Assembly (NCBI RefSeq): GCF_900176285.1
Contig: NZ_FWXF01000005.1
Span: 150,318 to 214,317 of the forward strand
Direction: 5' to 3'
Length of the DNA stretch: 64,000 nt
Source: Desulfacinum hydrothermale DSM 13146
GTDB taxonomy: Bacteria > Desulfobacterota > Syntrophobacteria > Syntrophobacterales > DSM-9756
The translations under genes were made by a program, and so were the position numbers. The notes below the pieces were generated by a model. The model had not been told where the DNA came from and made no database searches. It was given only the letters and a program-made list of their open reading frames with translations. This document shows, one piece after another, positions 9,451 to 18,280 of this stretch; the stretch's first letter is position 1; each line of letters opens with the position of its first letter.

Positions 9451-10776
9451 TCAGCGCACCCGCCATCGGGGCCCGTCCGGGGTGTCTTCTACCAGCACAC
9501 CCCCTTCGGCCAGGGCGTTTCGGATCCCGTCCGCAGTCCCCCAGTCGTGTTCTTCTCTTCGCTCCCGGCGCCATTCCAGCAGCCGGTCCACCACCGGAGC
9601 CAGGATGCCGGCCTTGTCCTCTTTCGACAGCGCCAATCTCTGGGCCACGGCCACCAGCCACTCGCGAAAGATCTCCCGGGCCTGAGCGATCTCTTCCGGT
9701 GCCAGTCCCATCTCCTGAGCCTGCCAAAGAAGCATGTCCAGGCCCAGAAGCGCGGCGGCTGCACCGTGGGAATTGCGGCCGGCCATGCTTTCGCGGAAGG
9801 TCGATTCAAGCTGTCGAACCCGGCTCCAAAAGTCCACTTCTCCCAGGGATTCAGGAAACTCTCGGTCCCCTTGGTCCCCGGTTGCCTTTTCCGTCTCGGG
9901 AGCGGCACACGTTTCTGCTTCGTCGTCTTCCGCCCCGGCGCACAGAACTTCCAAGCGAAAGGTGGCGTCTGAAGCGAACACCCGCTCCACACGTCTTGGA
10001 GCCAGCCCGCCGGTCGGGCGCCGAAGGGTGCATTTTCCCAGGCCCTTCACGGTCCCGCGGCCCGCCTCCCAGTCGAGCAGCACCGCCGTGTGCTCGTCGA
10101 TTCCCAGCACCGCCGTCTCGTCCGGAAGCATGGCCTGCAGTCGTTGGAAACGTTCCCGGCCCATGTAGCAAAAGCGCGTGTCGTGGGTGCCCCCTTCCGC
10201 ATTGTTCCAGTGGGGTACCACCACGGCACGGATCCCCAGGAATCCCAAAACATCCAGGCCCGGCGCCCAATGGAGATCGGCTCCCACCTTGTAGATCTCA
10301 TAGACGGGCAAGGTCCGCAGGCCCAGGGTGAGAGCGGCGGCACTGGCGGCCGTGAGCACCCCTCCCTTGAGAAGGTGATTCTTGAAGATTTCCGGAACCG
10401 GTGTTCCGACCCAGTGGCGCACGGCGTAACTGGGGCTTCCAGGCCCCACCAGGATGACATCCGCCGCCTGCAACAGATCCAGCGCCCGCCTTCCTTCGGG
10501 GGTCTCCAGGGCATCGCGGGATTTGATGGACGCCACCTGGAGCGGGTATCCTACCCGCTGGGAAAAGTAATCCTGGGCGCGCCGGGAGATTTCGTCCACA
10601 TTGAGCTGAAATCCGGCGGGGGTATCCAGAAAGACAGCCAGGGGCCGGGTCCCGCAGCGGCGCAGCAGGGCCTTGTGCACCTCCACCATGGTGGCGGTCA
10701 ACTCCCCGGATCCCATGAGGGCCAGTATTCCTTTGGCCTTCGCAGGGGCCGGCTCAGACCGGATGGTCGCGGTCAT
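9451..10776 (-). CDS. S51-like (cyanophycinase-type) amidotransferase-fold protein fused to a cysteinyl-tRNA-synthetase-like C-terminal domain
   Basis: The first 250 residues look like the peptidase S51/cyanophycinase fold: an ALMGSGE start, a GPGSPSYAV loop, and a putative nucleophile serine in TAASAAAL, where the canonical family has GTSAGA. From about residue 300 to the end the sequence resembles the DALR/C-terminal helical tail of cysteinyl-tRNA synthetase, ending HDWGTADGIRNALAEGGVLVEDTPDGPRW. The function is not known. Such fusions may act on an aminoacylated or small-molecule substrate, but that is conjecture. It is divergent from the HAD gene, 85 bp away. An AAGGAA site precedes the ATG. 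Confidence 0.7.
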   Translation of the reverse strand: MTATIRSEPAPAKAKGILALMGSGELTATMVEVHKALLRRCGTRPLAVFLDTPAGFQLNVDEISRRAQDYFSQRVGYPLQVASIKSRDALETPEGRRALDLLQAADVILVGPGSPSYAVRHWVGTPVPEIFKNHLLKGGVLTAASAAALTLGLRTLPVYEIYKVGADLHWAPGLDVLGFLGIRAVVVPHWNNAEGGTHDTRFCYMGRERFQRLQAMLPDETAVLGIDEHTAVLLDWEAGRGTVKGLGKCTLRRPTGGLAPRRVERVFASDATFRLEVLCAGAEDDEAETCAAPETEKATGDQGDREFPESLGEVDFWSRVRQLESTFRESMAGRNSHGAAAALLGLDMLLWQAQEMGLAPEEIAQAREIFREWLVAVAQRLALSKEDKAGILAPVVDRLLEWRRERREEHDWGTADGIRNALAEGGVLVEDTPDGPRWRVR

Positions 10777-10861
10777 GCGCTTCGTTCCTTTTCCATCGAC
10801 AACGGCAACGCAAAATCAAAACAATAGCAAAACTAAGGCTTTTTCAAAAGGACGCCAGCCC

Positions 10862-11485
10862 ATGCAGGATCTGAAAGCGGTCGTTTTCGACTTCGGCAGG
10901 GTGATCTCCGCCCAGAAGCCCCCATCCCTCTTTCGAAGTTACGAAGAGTTCTTGGGGATTCCACCGGATACCCTCAACAGGGTTATGTTCGAACATCCCG
11001 CCTGGGAAGAGGCCCTGCTGGGGCGCATCACTCTGGATGAGTACTGGGAGCGGATCGGTCCCGCTCTGGGCCTGAAGACGGTGGAAGCCGTGAGAGCCTT
11101 TCGCCGCCGCTACGACGCCGATGAACGGCTCAACGAGGAGGTGGCCGCCATTGTTCGATCTCTCCACGGCCGGCTGCCCCTGGCAGTCCTTTCCAACGCA
11201 CCCCGGGGCCTTGAAAAATGGTTGGAACGATGGGGACTCTTGCACCTTTTTGATGCGATTTTCTGCTCCGCCAACGAAGGCGTGCGAAAGCCCTTTGCGG
11301 AGGCCTACCTGCGCACACTGGAACGGCTGGGAGTCGGCGCCGAGGAAACGCTCTTTGTGGACGACGCCTGGGAAAACGTGGCAGCCGCCCGCCAATTGGG
11401 CCTCCAGGTCCACCACTTCCGAAACGCCGATCTCTTGAGAAAAGACCTTCGCAAACGGGGGGTCCTTGGCAAGGACATTGTCTGA
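10862..11485 (+). CDS. HAD-superfamily hydrolase
   Basis: This is a Rossmann-type phosphatase of 207 aa. HAD motif I is FDFGRV, with the nucleophile Asp; Arg replaces the usual Gly in FDFGGV. Motif II is AVLSNAP. Motif III uses the lysine of RKPFAEAY, and motif IV is FVDDAWENVAAA. A helical cap sits between motifs I and II. The ATG at 10862 is preferred because the conserved fold starts immediately after it. The stop codon lies inside the left end of dispersed repeat copy E. The substrate is unknown. Confidence 0.85.
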   Translation: MQDLKAVVFDFGRVISAQKPPSLFRSYEEFLGIPPDTLNRVMFEHPAWEEALLGRITLDEYWERIGPALGLKTVEAVRAFRRRYDADERLNEEVAAIVRSLHGRLPLAVLSNAPRGLEKWLERWGLLHLFDAIFCSANEGVRKPFAEAYLRTLERLGVGAEETLFVDDAWENVAAARQLGLQVHHFRNADLLRKDLRKRGVLGKDIV

Positions 11486-11540
11486 AAATGGTCTCTCACT
11501 CTTTTGTGGCTTTCTGACCAGCTGAAATTCCACTGAACGT
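11479..11540 (+). repeat. Dispersed intergenic repeat, copy E (partial, overlaps HAD stop codon)
   Basis: The blocks TTGTCTGA, AATGG, CTCTTTTGTGGCTTTCTGACCAG and CTGAAATTCCACTG match the left two thirds of the repeat family; the GC hairpin part is missing. The HAD gene's TGA lies within the repeat's TGTCTGA motif, so the element seems to supply the stop codon. The remainder up to 11764 shows nothing recognisable. Confidence 0.65.
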
Positions 11541-11764
11541 CCGGTGCAGGGCCCTGTTTTCGCCGGCACGAAGGATGCCTTACCCATAAGCCGCTCGTTT
11601 TGTCGTTCCCGAATCAACTCGCAGCCATGGCGGCTCGTTCTCCTAAAAGATCAAACCTGTTGCTGTGCTTCCAGAAAACTTTCATGGAGAAACGAATGAG
11701 CCTTCGCCTCCACACTCATGGCGTTGCTTCATCGCAAGCCGAACTCCGGATGCGGATTATCCGC

Positions 11765-12676
11765 TTATCGAGCGATGGAGCGGACGGCCTGGTAGGCCCA
11801 GGAGACAGCCTCCAGATTCATGCCGGAAAAGAGGCCGCTGGTGGTCCCAAAGATCCAGCCGATCCGGTCGGAAACCGATTCCAGCAGAGCAGCCACGTGC
11901 CGTTCCACCTTTTCCCGGCAGGCTTCCCCCGTCAGCAGGGCGGGGTCCAGATTGCCCCACAGACACAGACGGTCGCCGTATTCTTTCTTAACTGGGGCAA
12001 AATCCATGCCCGATCGGGGATCCAGGCAGTGCAGACCGTGGACGCCTGTGTCCGCCAAAGGGAGAAGCAATGGGTTGAGATTGCCGTCCGAATGAAAGAA
12101 GACCGGAAGGCCCACTTCCTTTGCGGCGGCCACCAGGCGGGCGATCCATGGAAAGTAGGTCTTTTGAAGCCGCGCGGGAGAAACGAATGGACCTTTCCCA
12201 TAGGCGATGTCGTCGGCCACCACGAGGCCGTGGGCTCCCCGGTCGGCCGCATGCCGTATCCAGGCCAAGGCCTGTGCCAGCCAGTTTTGAAACATCTCCT
12301 CCACCTTTTCCGTTTCCCTTTCCAGGGCCATGAGGAACGGCATCCACCCCAACGCTCGGCAGCCGAACCCAAAGGGACCGTCCAAAGTGACGAAGACAAA
12401 GAGCTCCGTCTCTCGAACCCAGCGGGCAAGGTCCGGCCAGGGAAGCTGCTCCGGGCGGGCGACGACCGCACCGACGTTCGTGGGAGCTTCGGGTGGCGGC
12501 AGGCACACCAGGTCCAGACCCAGATGGGTCAGCAGGGCGTGCTGTCTTTCGAACCCGGGCGTAAGAGACGGCGCAAAGGCATGGGCCAGGGCCTCATCGA
12601 CGCATATTTCTCCCAGAGGCAGGCGATCCACGGTCTTACGCCGCACGGCCCGCTTCACTCGTTCGCGAGGAATCAT
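11765..12676 (-). CDS. Uroporphyrinogen decarboxylase (URO-D/MtaA)-family protein
   Basis: The protein has the TIM-barrel URO-D family outline: a PRERVKRAVRRKTVDRLPLGE start, then VVADDIAYGKGPFVSP, FHSDGN, and a C-terminal ...LWGNLDPALLTG. In methyltransferase-type (MtaA/CmuA) members, the conserved H and C near these motifs bind zinc for methyl-thiol or corrinoid chemistry. HSDGN is kept here, whereas true HemE active-site features are not obvious. The likely role is methyl transfer rather than heme synthesis, substrate unknown. ATG 12676 gives the canonical family N-terminus; ATG 12751 has a stronger ribosome site (AAGGGGG) and would add 25 glycine-rich residues. Confidence 0.75.
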   Translation of the reverse strand: MIPRERVKRAVRRKTVDRLPLGEICVDEALAHAFAPSLTPGFERQHALLTHLGLDLVCLPPPEAPTNVGAVVARPEQLPWPDLARWVRETELFVFVTLDGPFGFGCRALGWMPFLMALERETEKVEEMFQNWLAQALAWIRHAADRGAHGLVVADDIAYGKGPFVSPARLQKTYFPWIARLVAAAKEVGLPVFFHSDGNLNPLLLPLADTGVHGLHCLDPRSGMDFAPVKKEYGDRLCLWGNLDPALLTGEACREKVERHVAALLESVSDRIGWIFGTTSGLFSGMNLEAVSWAYQAVRSIAR

Positions 12677-12881
12677 GCCCCCGCCCCCTATCCCAAACGG
12701 CTTGCCTGCCTCTCGATCCGTTTCGCCTCTCATGGGAACAGAACGTTTCATGAACCCCCTTTCGAGACTCCCCACCAGTGTGCCATTTCCCTCCCCATCC
12801 GTTTACGGCAAGGGCGAAGAAGAGGATCCAAGCGGGCGGAGCGGATCGCATTGGCTTTCCCACGGGGTGACGCCCCGGCCA

Positions 12882-13052
12882 CAGGAACTTGTCCGAGAAC
12901 GCCCAGGTTGCTCCCTGCGGTCCCGTTCTGCCGGCCTGGCCATGCCGCCGTAGCGGCGGGGTCGGAACCCGCCCTTGCAAAGCTCATAAACCTCGCATGA
13001 CACAATTGAATTGCATTTGTCGGAAAGGCCAAGGGGCCATTGTCAGACAGCC
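12882..13052 (-). repeat. Dispersed intergenic repeat, copy G (inverted)
   Basis: Read on the minus strand, it starts AGGCTGTCTGACAATGG, continues through TTTCCGACAAATGCAATT, and ends in GGGCGGGTTCCGACCCCGCC followed by GGGAGCAACCTGGGCGTTCTCGGACAA. The last segment recurs behind copies C and F, so the full unit is about 170-220 bp. The rest of 12677-13304 has no convincing gene. Confidence 0.7.
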
Positions 13053-13304
13053 TCATGGGCACACGATCGAATCGGCAGTTCAAGGCTTTTCCAAAGACAT
13101 TTCTCTTCACACGCTTCGAGGCGAGATCCCGCATGGTATCGCCATTTATTGCAAGACGTGATGACACACCCCAGCGAGCCTGCGCCCTATGCGTTCCAGC
13201 AACCCTAAGCGCAACGGCCTTGTTCGACAGGGGATCCTTGCGGGGCAGTGGGGCGATCTAGAACGCCCCTCGGCCATGGGCTTGGATTTAGGATCCGCGG
13301 TCCG

Positions 13305-13538
13305 TCATCCCCCTTCCAGGGGCGGGAAAAAGACCAGGTGATCGCCTTCGCGCAGGGGGGCGTGGGCGGGGCGGGCTCTCCCGTTCACCAGCAAGATGAT
13401 GGGTTTGTCGGTGGGGACCCCCAAGGCCGCCAGCACGTCTTGGATGACGGCGCCGTCCGGAACGTCCATCTGCTTGTCTTGAGGCAGCCGTTCCGTGTAG
13501 TCTCGATAAGTGGCGAAGCTTTCCACGCGGATCTTCAT
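13305..13538 (-). CDS. MoaD/ThiS-family sulfur-carrier protein
   Basis: This is a 77-residue ubiquitin-like protein ending in the diagnostic Gly-Gly (FPPLEGG), with the beta-grasp pattern MKIRVESFATYRDY...LPDG..VQDVLAALGV. MoaD-like carriers donate sulfur, as a C-terminal thiocarboxylate, for the dithiolene of molybdo/tungstopterin. It is divergent from and 129 bp away from the aldehyde:ferredoxin oxidoreductase gene. A MoaD-like gene beside an AOR is a frequent arrangement, which suggests it serves the tungstopterin cofactor of that enzyme. Confidence 0.85.
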   Translation of the reverse strand: MKIRVESFATYRDYTERLPQDKQMDVPDGAVIQDVLAALGVPTDKPIILLVNGRARPAHAPLREGDHLVFFPPLEGG

Positions 13539-13667
13539 CTCTTAACCCTTGGTCTGAAATCCCTTGCCGCCGTTCATCGTAAACGCTCCAACGGCCTTCG
13601 TAAATGGTCAAGGGCGGACGACGCATCACAAACCAGGGACCATGGATCACAGACAAGGAGGGCACCT

Positions 13668-15497
13668 ATGGGATGGATGGGAAGGATCCTTCGGGTCGAC
13701 CTGAGCCGAGGCACCACGTGGGTGGAGGATTTGGATCGACAAAAGGCCCTGGACTATGTGGGCGGCCGGGGTTTGGGCACCCGGTTCCTGCTGGATGAAG
13801 TGGATCCCACCTGCGATCCGCTCTCTCCCGAAAACAAGCTCATCTTTCTCACCGGTCCTCTGACGGGAACCGGCACGCCCACAGGGGCACGCTACATGGT
13901 GATCACCAAGTCCCCGCTCACCGGAGCCCTCACCTGTTCCAACTCCGGCGGACAATTTCCCACCATGGTCAAGCGGGCCGGTTTCGACGGCATCATCTTT
14001 GACGGACGCGCCGAAAAGCCGGTCTATCTGTGGGTGGAGGAGGGCCGAGCCGAACTGCGCAGCGCGGAGCACTTGTGGGGCCGGGACACCCACGAGACGG
14101 ACCGCCTGCTCCGGGATGAAACCCGCAAGGAAGCCCGAACGGCCGTGATCGGTCCGGCCGGGGAAAGGGGCGTGCTTTTTGCCTCCGTCATGAACGACAA
14201 GGATCGGGCGGCGGGCCGCTCCGGAGTGGGGGCCGTCATGGGTTCCAAGAATCTCAAGGGAGTGGCCGTTTTCGGGACCCAAAAGATCCCCATCCACGAT
14301 CCGGCAGGCTTCAAGAAGGTGGTCAAAGAGATCATGGCCGGTTTCAAGGAGCAGACCAAGGACGGACCGCCGCCCCTTCGGATCTACGGAACGCCCATCA
14401 CGTCCACGGGCACCCAGAACGTGGGCGCTTATCCCACGCGAAACTTCCAACAGGGAACCTTCGAACACTGGCAGGACATCGGAGGCGAGGTCTTGACGGA
14501 AAAGTATTTGGTGCGTGCCAAGGCCTGTTTCAGCTGCCCCATCGCCTGCGGGCGGGTGACCCGGGTGACGGAAGGGCCCTTCCAGGGCGAAGGCGAAGGA
14601 CCCGAATACGAAACGGTGTATGCGCTCGGGAGCAACTGCGGGGTGCGGGATCTGCCCGCCGTGATCAAGGCCAGCTACATCTGCAACGAAATGGGCATGG
14701 ACACCATCACCATGGGGGCCACCATCGCCTGCGCCATGGAGATGTTCGAAAAAGGCATCCTGGATGAAAAGACCATCGGCCGGCCCCTTCCCTTCGGCGA
14801 TGCGGACGGCCTGGTGGAGATGGTGCGAAAGACCGCCGCCCGCGAAGGCTTCGGTAACGATCTGGCCATGGGAAGCCTGCGCCTCGCCGCCAAGTACGGA
14901 TGCCCGGAATTGGCCATGGTCTCCAAGGGCCAGGAATTCGCCGGCTACGAGCCGCGGGCGGAGAAGGGCATGGGGCTGGCCTATGCCACGTCTCCCATCG
15001 GGGCCAGCCACATGCGGGGCGATCCGGCCTACATCGAAATCATCGGCGTTCCCATGCTGGTGGATCCCTTGAGCTGGGAAGACAAGCCCCAGATCGTCAA
15101 GGACTGGCAGGACGTGTTCGCGCTCATCGACTCGGCGGGCCTGTGCGTCTTCTTTTCCGTGCGCAACCTGGTGACCAAGACCAAGGATATCCGGCCGGTG
15201 CGGATCCTGGAACTGCTCAACACCGCCACCGGGGCCGATTACACCATGGAATCGCTCATGACGGCCGCGGAACGGATCATCAACGCGGAAAGGATCTTCC
15301 TCAACAAGGCGGGACTGGACGCCAAGGACGATACCCTGCCGCCGCGCATGACCCGCGAGCCCATGCCCGGAGGCCCCGCCAAGGGCCACGTGTGCGAGCT
15401 GGACAAGATGCTTCCCGTTTACTATCGGCTGCGCGAATGGGACGAAAACGGCCGCCCCACCCAAAAGCTCCTGGAGCGTCTGGGGCTGGAGCCATGA
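13668..15497 (+). CDS. aor: Tungsten-containing aldehyde:ferredoxin oxidoreductase (AOR family)
   Basis: The 609-aa protein follows AOR family order. The N-terminal pterin-binding domain opens with GWMGRILRVDLS, then GGRGLGTRFL and GPLTGTGTPTGARY. The [4Fe-4S] cysteines are C287, C290 and C294 (CFSCPIAC), with the fourth near residue 492 (SAGLC). Family members oxidise aldehydes to acids with ferredoxin as acceptor, using a tungsten-bis-pterin centre. An AAGGAGG ribosome site precedes the ATG; upstream in-frame codons do not look like AOR. The MoaD-like neighbour and the tupABC tungstate importer 29 kb away fit a tungsten requirement. The substrate is uncertain. Confidence 0.9.
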   Translation: MGWMGRILRVDLSRGTTWVEDLDRQKALDYVGGRGLGTRFLLDEVDPTCDPLSPENKLIFLTGPLTGTGTPTGARYMVITKSPLTGALTCSNSGGQFPTMVKRAGFDGIIFDGRAEKPVYLWVEEGRAELRSAEHLWGRDTHETDRLLRDETRKEARTAVIGPAGERGVLFASVMNDKDRAAGRSGVGAVMGSKNLKGVAVFGTQKIPIHDPAGFKKVVKEIMAGFKEQTKDGPPPLRIYGTPITSTGTQNVGAYPTRNFQQGTFEHWQDIGGEVLTEKYLVRAKACFSCPIACGRVTRVTEGPFQGEGEGPEYETVYALGSNCGVRDLPAVIKASYICNEMGMDTITMGATIACAMEMFEKGILDEKTIGRPLPFGDADGLVEMVRKTAAREGFGNDLAMGSLRLAAKYGCPELAMVSKGQEFAGYEPRAEKGMGLAYATSPIGASHMRGDPAYIEIIGVPMLVDPLSWEDKPQIVKDWQDVFALIDSAGLCVFFSVRNLVTKTKDIRPVRILELLNTATGADYTMESLMTAAERIINAERIFLNKAGLDAKDDTLPPRMTREPMPGGPAKGHVCELDKMLPVYYRLREWDENGRPTQKLLERLGLEP

Positions 15498-15528
15498 ACG
15501 ATGAATCTCTCAGGCACAGGACCTGACG

Positions 15529-15990
15529 ATGCTACCCATGCGAAGAAAAGACCGGGAGATGGAGCGGACGGAAGCGGAGCGGCTGCTCGCGGAAGGCGTC
15601 TACGGCGTCCTTTCCACGGCGGACGGAAACGGTCAGCCGTACGGAATTCCTCTGAACTACGTCTATTGCAACAGCGCCATCTACTTTCACTGCGCCCGCA
15701 CGGGTCACAAGCTGGACAACCTGGCGGCCAACCCCCGGGTCTCCTTTTGCGTGGTGGGAAGGGCCCGAGTCCTTCCCCATCGGTTTTCCACCGACTACGA
15801 AAGCGTGGTGGCCTTTGGGGAAGCCCGGGAAGTGGAAGGCGTTGAGAAAGAACAGGCCCTTGTGTGGCTTCTGGAAAAGTATTCTCCGGATCACCTGGAC
15901 GAAGGCCGTGCCTACCTGGCCCGGCAGGGGGCCGCCACCAAGGTCATCCGGATCCATATCCGCCATCTAAAGGGAAAGGCCCGGAAGTAG
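15529..15990 (+). CDS. Pyridoxamine 5'-phosphate oxidase-related flavoprotein (NimA-like)
   Basis: A 153-aa split-barrel FMN-binding protein. The opening MRRKDREM..EAERLLAEGVYGVLST and the core YFHCARTGHKLDNLAANPRVSFCVVG are characteristic of the NimA/5-nitroimidazole-resistance subgroup. Members bind FMN or heme and may reduce nitroaromatics, but most have unknown roles. It follows the AOR gene by 31 bp on the same strand, so it is probably co-transcribed. A hairpin with a T-run lies just after its stop. Confidence 0.85.
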   Translation: MLPMRRKDREMERTEAERLLAEGVYGVLSTADGNGQPYGIPLNYVYCNSAIYFHCARTGHKLDNLAANPRVSFCVVGRARVLPHRFSTDYESVVAFGEAREVEGVEKEQALVWLLEKYSPDHLDEGRAYLARQGAATKVIRIHIRHLKGKARK

Positions 15991-16006
15991 GGAAGCAAAA
16001 GCGCGC

Positions 16007-16046
16007 GTGCCGAGGCGGCGTCTCGTCGCCCCGGCACACGTCTTTT
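16007..16046 (+). terminator. Probable intrinsic terminator after the AOR/NimA-like pair
   Basis: Arms GTGCCGAGGCG (16007-16017) and CGCCCCGGCAC (16027-16037) form an 11-bp stem with one mismatch, followed by ACGTCTTTTG. It lies 17 bp after the NimA-like stop codon, between convergent genes. Confidence 0.6.
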
Positions 16047-16089
16047 GTCCATTTCAATTCATGCGCTCAATTTTGACCCGCACCACCAG

Positions 16090-18093
16090 CTACAGGCTTC
16101 GGCTCACCTCAAAGCCCTGGTGAACGGCGTCGAAGGCCTTTCCCACCTTGCCGGCATCACCCACCACATGCACCGAAAGGCCCATTTTACGGAGCTGTTC
16201 TTCCAGCGGGTTGTAGGGGCGGGACCCGGCCGCCAACACCACGGTGTCACAGGACAGGTCCTGGGTTTCTCCGTCCGGGGTCTGGATGCGGATTCCTTCC
16301 GGTGTGATCTCCAGGGCCTTGGTGGATTTGTGGACCTTCACCCCGTGCAGGGCGATGTTTTGCAGCATGGCCCACCGGGTGCTCCGACCGATGTCCTTGC
16401 CCACGGAATTGAGCATCTCCACCACCGCGATTTCCTTGGTGCCACGAATGGCCAGTTGGAAAAGCTCCTGGGGATCTTCGGCCCGGGCCAGGGCCAGAAA
16501 CTTGAGGGCTTCCCCGGAAAGGGTTCCCCGCTGGGCCAGGTAAAGGGCCGTCTCCACGCCCACGGCGCCGCCCCCCACCACCACCACGCGCCGCCCCGCG
16601 TAAGCCCTTCCGGAAAGCACGTCCCAGGCCTGGACCACGTGCGGCAGATCGCTTCCGGCAATGGGCGGGGCCAAGGGCTCCGCGCCGGTGGCCAGGACCA
16701 CCTCATCCGGAGCTTCCTCCTGGATGACGGACTCCGTCACTTCCGTATGGAGCACCACCCGCACACCCCGAACCGCCAATTGGGAGGCCAGGTCTTTGGC
16801 CAGTTCCGAAAATTCGGAACGTCCCGGCGGTGCCGCCGCCAGCCAAAGCTGGCCGCCCAGCCGGTCCGACCTCTCGTAGAGCACCACGTCGTGGCCGCGG
16901 TCGTGGGCCGCCACCGCGGCGCTCATGCCTCCCGGGCCGCCTCCCACCACCAGCACCTTCTTGCGTTCCGGCGCCCTTTCCACACGGCGGTCCCTTTCGT
17001 GTCCCGCCCGTGGATTGCACAGGCACTCCACGGACTTCATCTGGAACAGGTTGTCGAAGCATCCCTGAGCGCAGGCGATGCAATGGACGATCTCCCGCTC
17101 CCGGCCCGTTCGCGCCTTTTCGGGCAGGCGGGGATCGGCGATGAGGCTTCGGCCCATGGCCACCATGTCGCACAGATCGTCGGCAATGAGTTCCCGGGCC
17201 ACCTGGGGATCGTTGATCCGGTGTCCGGCGATGACGGGAACGGAGACCCGCTCCTTGATGCTCCGGGCCAGGTAGGCGAAGGCCCCCCGGGGCACGTCCG
17301 CCACGATCTGGGGCACCCGGGCTTCATGCCAGCCCACGTTGATGTTGAGGGCGTCGGCCCCGTGGCCCACCAGGGCCTCGGCAAAGGCCGCCAGATCCTT
17401 GCGGCCCACCCCGCCGGGCATGAAATCGTTTCCGTTGGTGCGCACCAGGATGGGAAAATCCGGGCCCACGGCGTCCCGCACCGCGCAGATCACTTCCAGG
17501 CCGAACCGCATGCGGCCGTTGAGGCTTCCGCCGTATTCATCGGTGCGCTGATTGGTCAGGGGAGACAGGAACTCGCTGATGAGATAGCCCGTGCCGCACA
17601 GAATCTCCACGGCGTCGAATCCGGCCTGCTTCACCCGGCGGGCGGCCTGGGCGAACCGGTCCACGATGGCCTGGATCTCCTCCACCGTCAGTTCCCGCGG
17701 GGTCTCGCCGGTGAGCCGGGACGGTACCGGTGAGGGAGCCACGGGCGGCTTGCCCCCCATGAAAATGCTGGGGTTGTAGCGGCCGGCGTGATTGAGCTGC
17801 ACGGCGCCAAGGGATCCATTTTCCCGGATTGCCGTGGCCAGCTTGGCGAGCCCTTCCACGAAGGCGTCGTCATGGGCGCCGATGTTTCCCGGGCTTCCCG
17901 ACTGTTCGTCCACCGTGGCATAGCCCACGCAAATAAGACCGGCGCCGCCCCGCGCTCGTTCGGCGTAAAAATCCACAAGACGGTCGGTCACCTGAAAGTT
18001 TTTGGCCATGTTGAGGTGCATGGCCGGCATGACGATCCGGTTGGGGACTTCCAGCTTGTTGATGCGGATGGGTTGGAAGAGTGGATCTTTCAT
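16090..18093 (-). CDS. NADH:flavin oxidoreductase / 2,4-dienoyl-CoA reductase-like FeS flavoprotein
   Basis: The 667-aa protein has the old-yellow-enzyme barrel in residues 1-360 (FMN): QLNHAGR, the EILCGTGYLISEFLSP catalytic region and NGRMRF. Next comes a [4Fe-4S] motif (CIACAQGCFD..., with a later CLCNP), then a C-terminal FAD/NAD(P) domain with GGGPGGMSAA and GGGAVGVETA. This is the FadH/trimethylamine dehydrogenase layout. Such enzymes reduce enoates or enoyl-CoAs, or in some cases demethylate amines. ATG 18093 has an AAGGAGGGG ribosome site; the longer opening upstream is unlikely. The substrate is not evident from neighbours. Confidence 0.88.
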   Translation of the reverse strand: MKDPLFQPIRINKLEVPNRIVMPAMHLNMAKNFQVTDRLVDFYAERARGGAGLICVGYATVDEQSGSPGNIGAHDDAFVEGLAKLATAIRENGSLGAVQLNHAGRYNPSIFMGGKPPVAPSPVPSRLTGETPRELTVEEIQAIVDRFAQAARRVKQAGFDAVEILCGTGYLISEFLSPLTNQRTDEYGGSLNGRMRFGLEVICAVRDAVGPDFPILVRTNGNDFMPGGVGRKDLAAFAEALVGHGADALNINVGWHEARVPQIVADVPRGAFAYLARSIKERVSVPVIAGHRINDPQVARELIADDLCDMVAMGRSLIADPRLPEKARTGREREIVHCIACAQGCFDNLFQMKSVECLCNPRAGHERDRRVERAPERKKVLVVGGGPGGMSAAVAAHDRGHDVVLYERSDRLGGQLWLAAAPPGRSEFSELAKDLASQLAVRGVRVVLHTEVTESVIQEEAPDEVVLATGAEPLAPPIAGSDLPHVVQAWDVLSGRAYAGRRVVVVGGGAVGVETALYLAQRGTLSGEALKFLALARAEDPQELFQLAIRGTKEIAVVEMLNSVGKDIGRSTRWAMLQNIALHGVKVHKSTKALEITPEGIRIQTPDGETQDLSCDTVVLAAGSRPYNPLEEQLRKMGLSVHVVGDAGKVGKAFDAVHQGFEVSRSL

Positions 18094-18280
18094 GGTTTTC
18101 CCCTCCTTGAACGGTTGCACGTTGTCTGTTTCGCTTCCATAAGGCACCTGGACCATTGGGCCTGCCGCCCCTCCCGGCAGCCGTCCAGGCAACCCCCCAC
18201 ATGGTGTGGGCTCGGTATCACAAGATCTCTTCCGCCCGCAAGGGAGCGCCCTGCCTTGCTTCAAAAGACGGACTGTCTTG

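Noticed and set aside
13647..15464. A 605-residue minus-strand frame opposite the AOR gene
   Set aside because: Composition shadow; the plus frame carries the complete AOR with its FeS cysteines.
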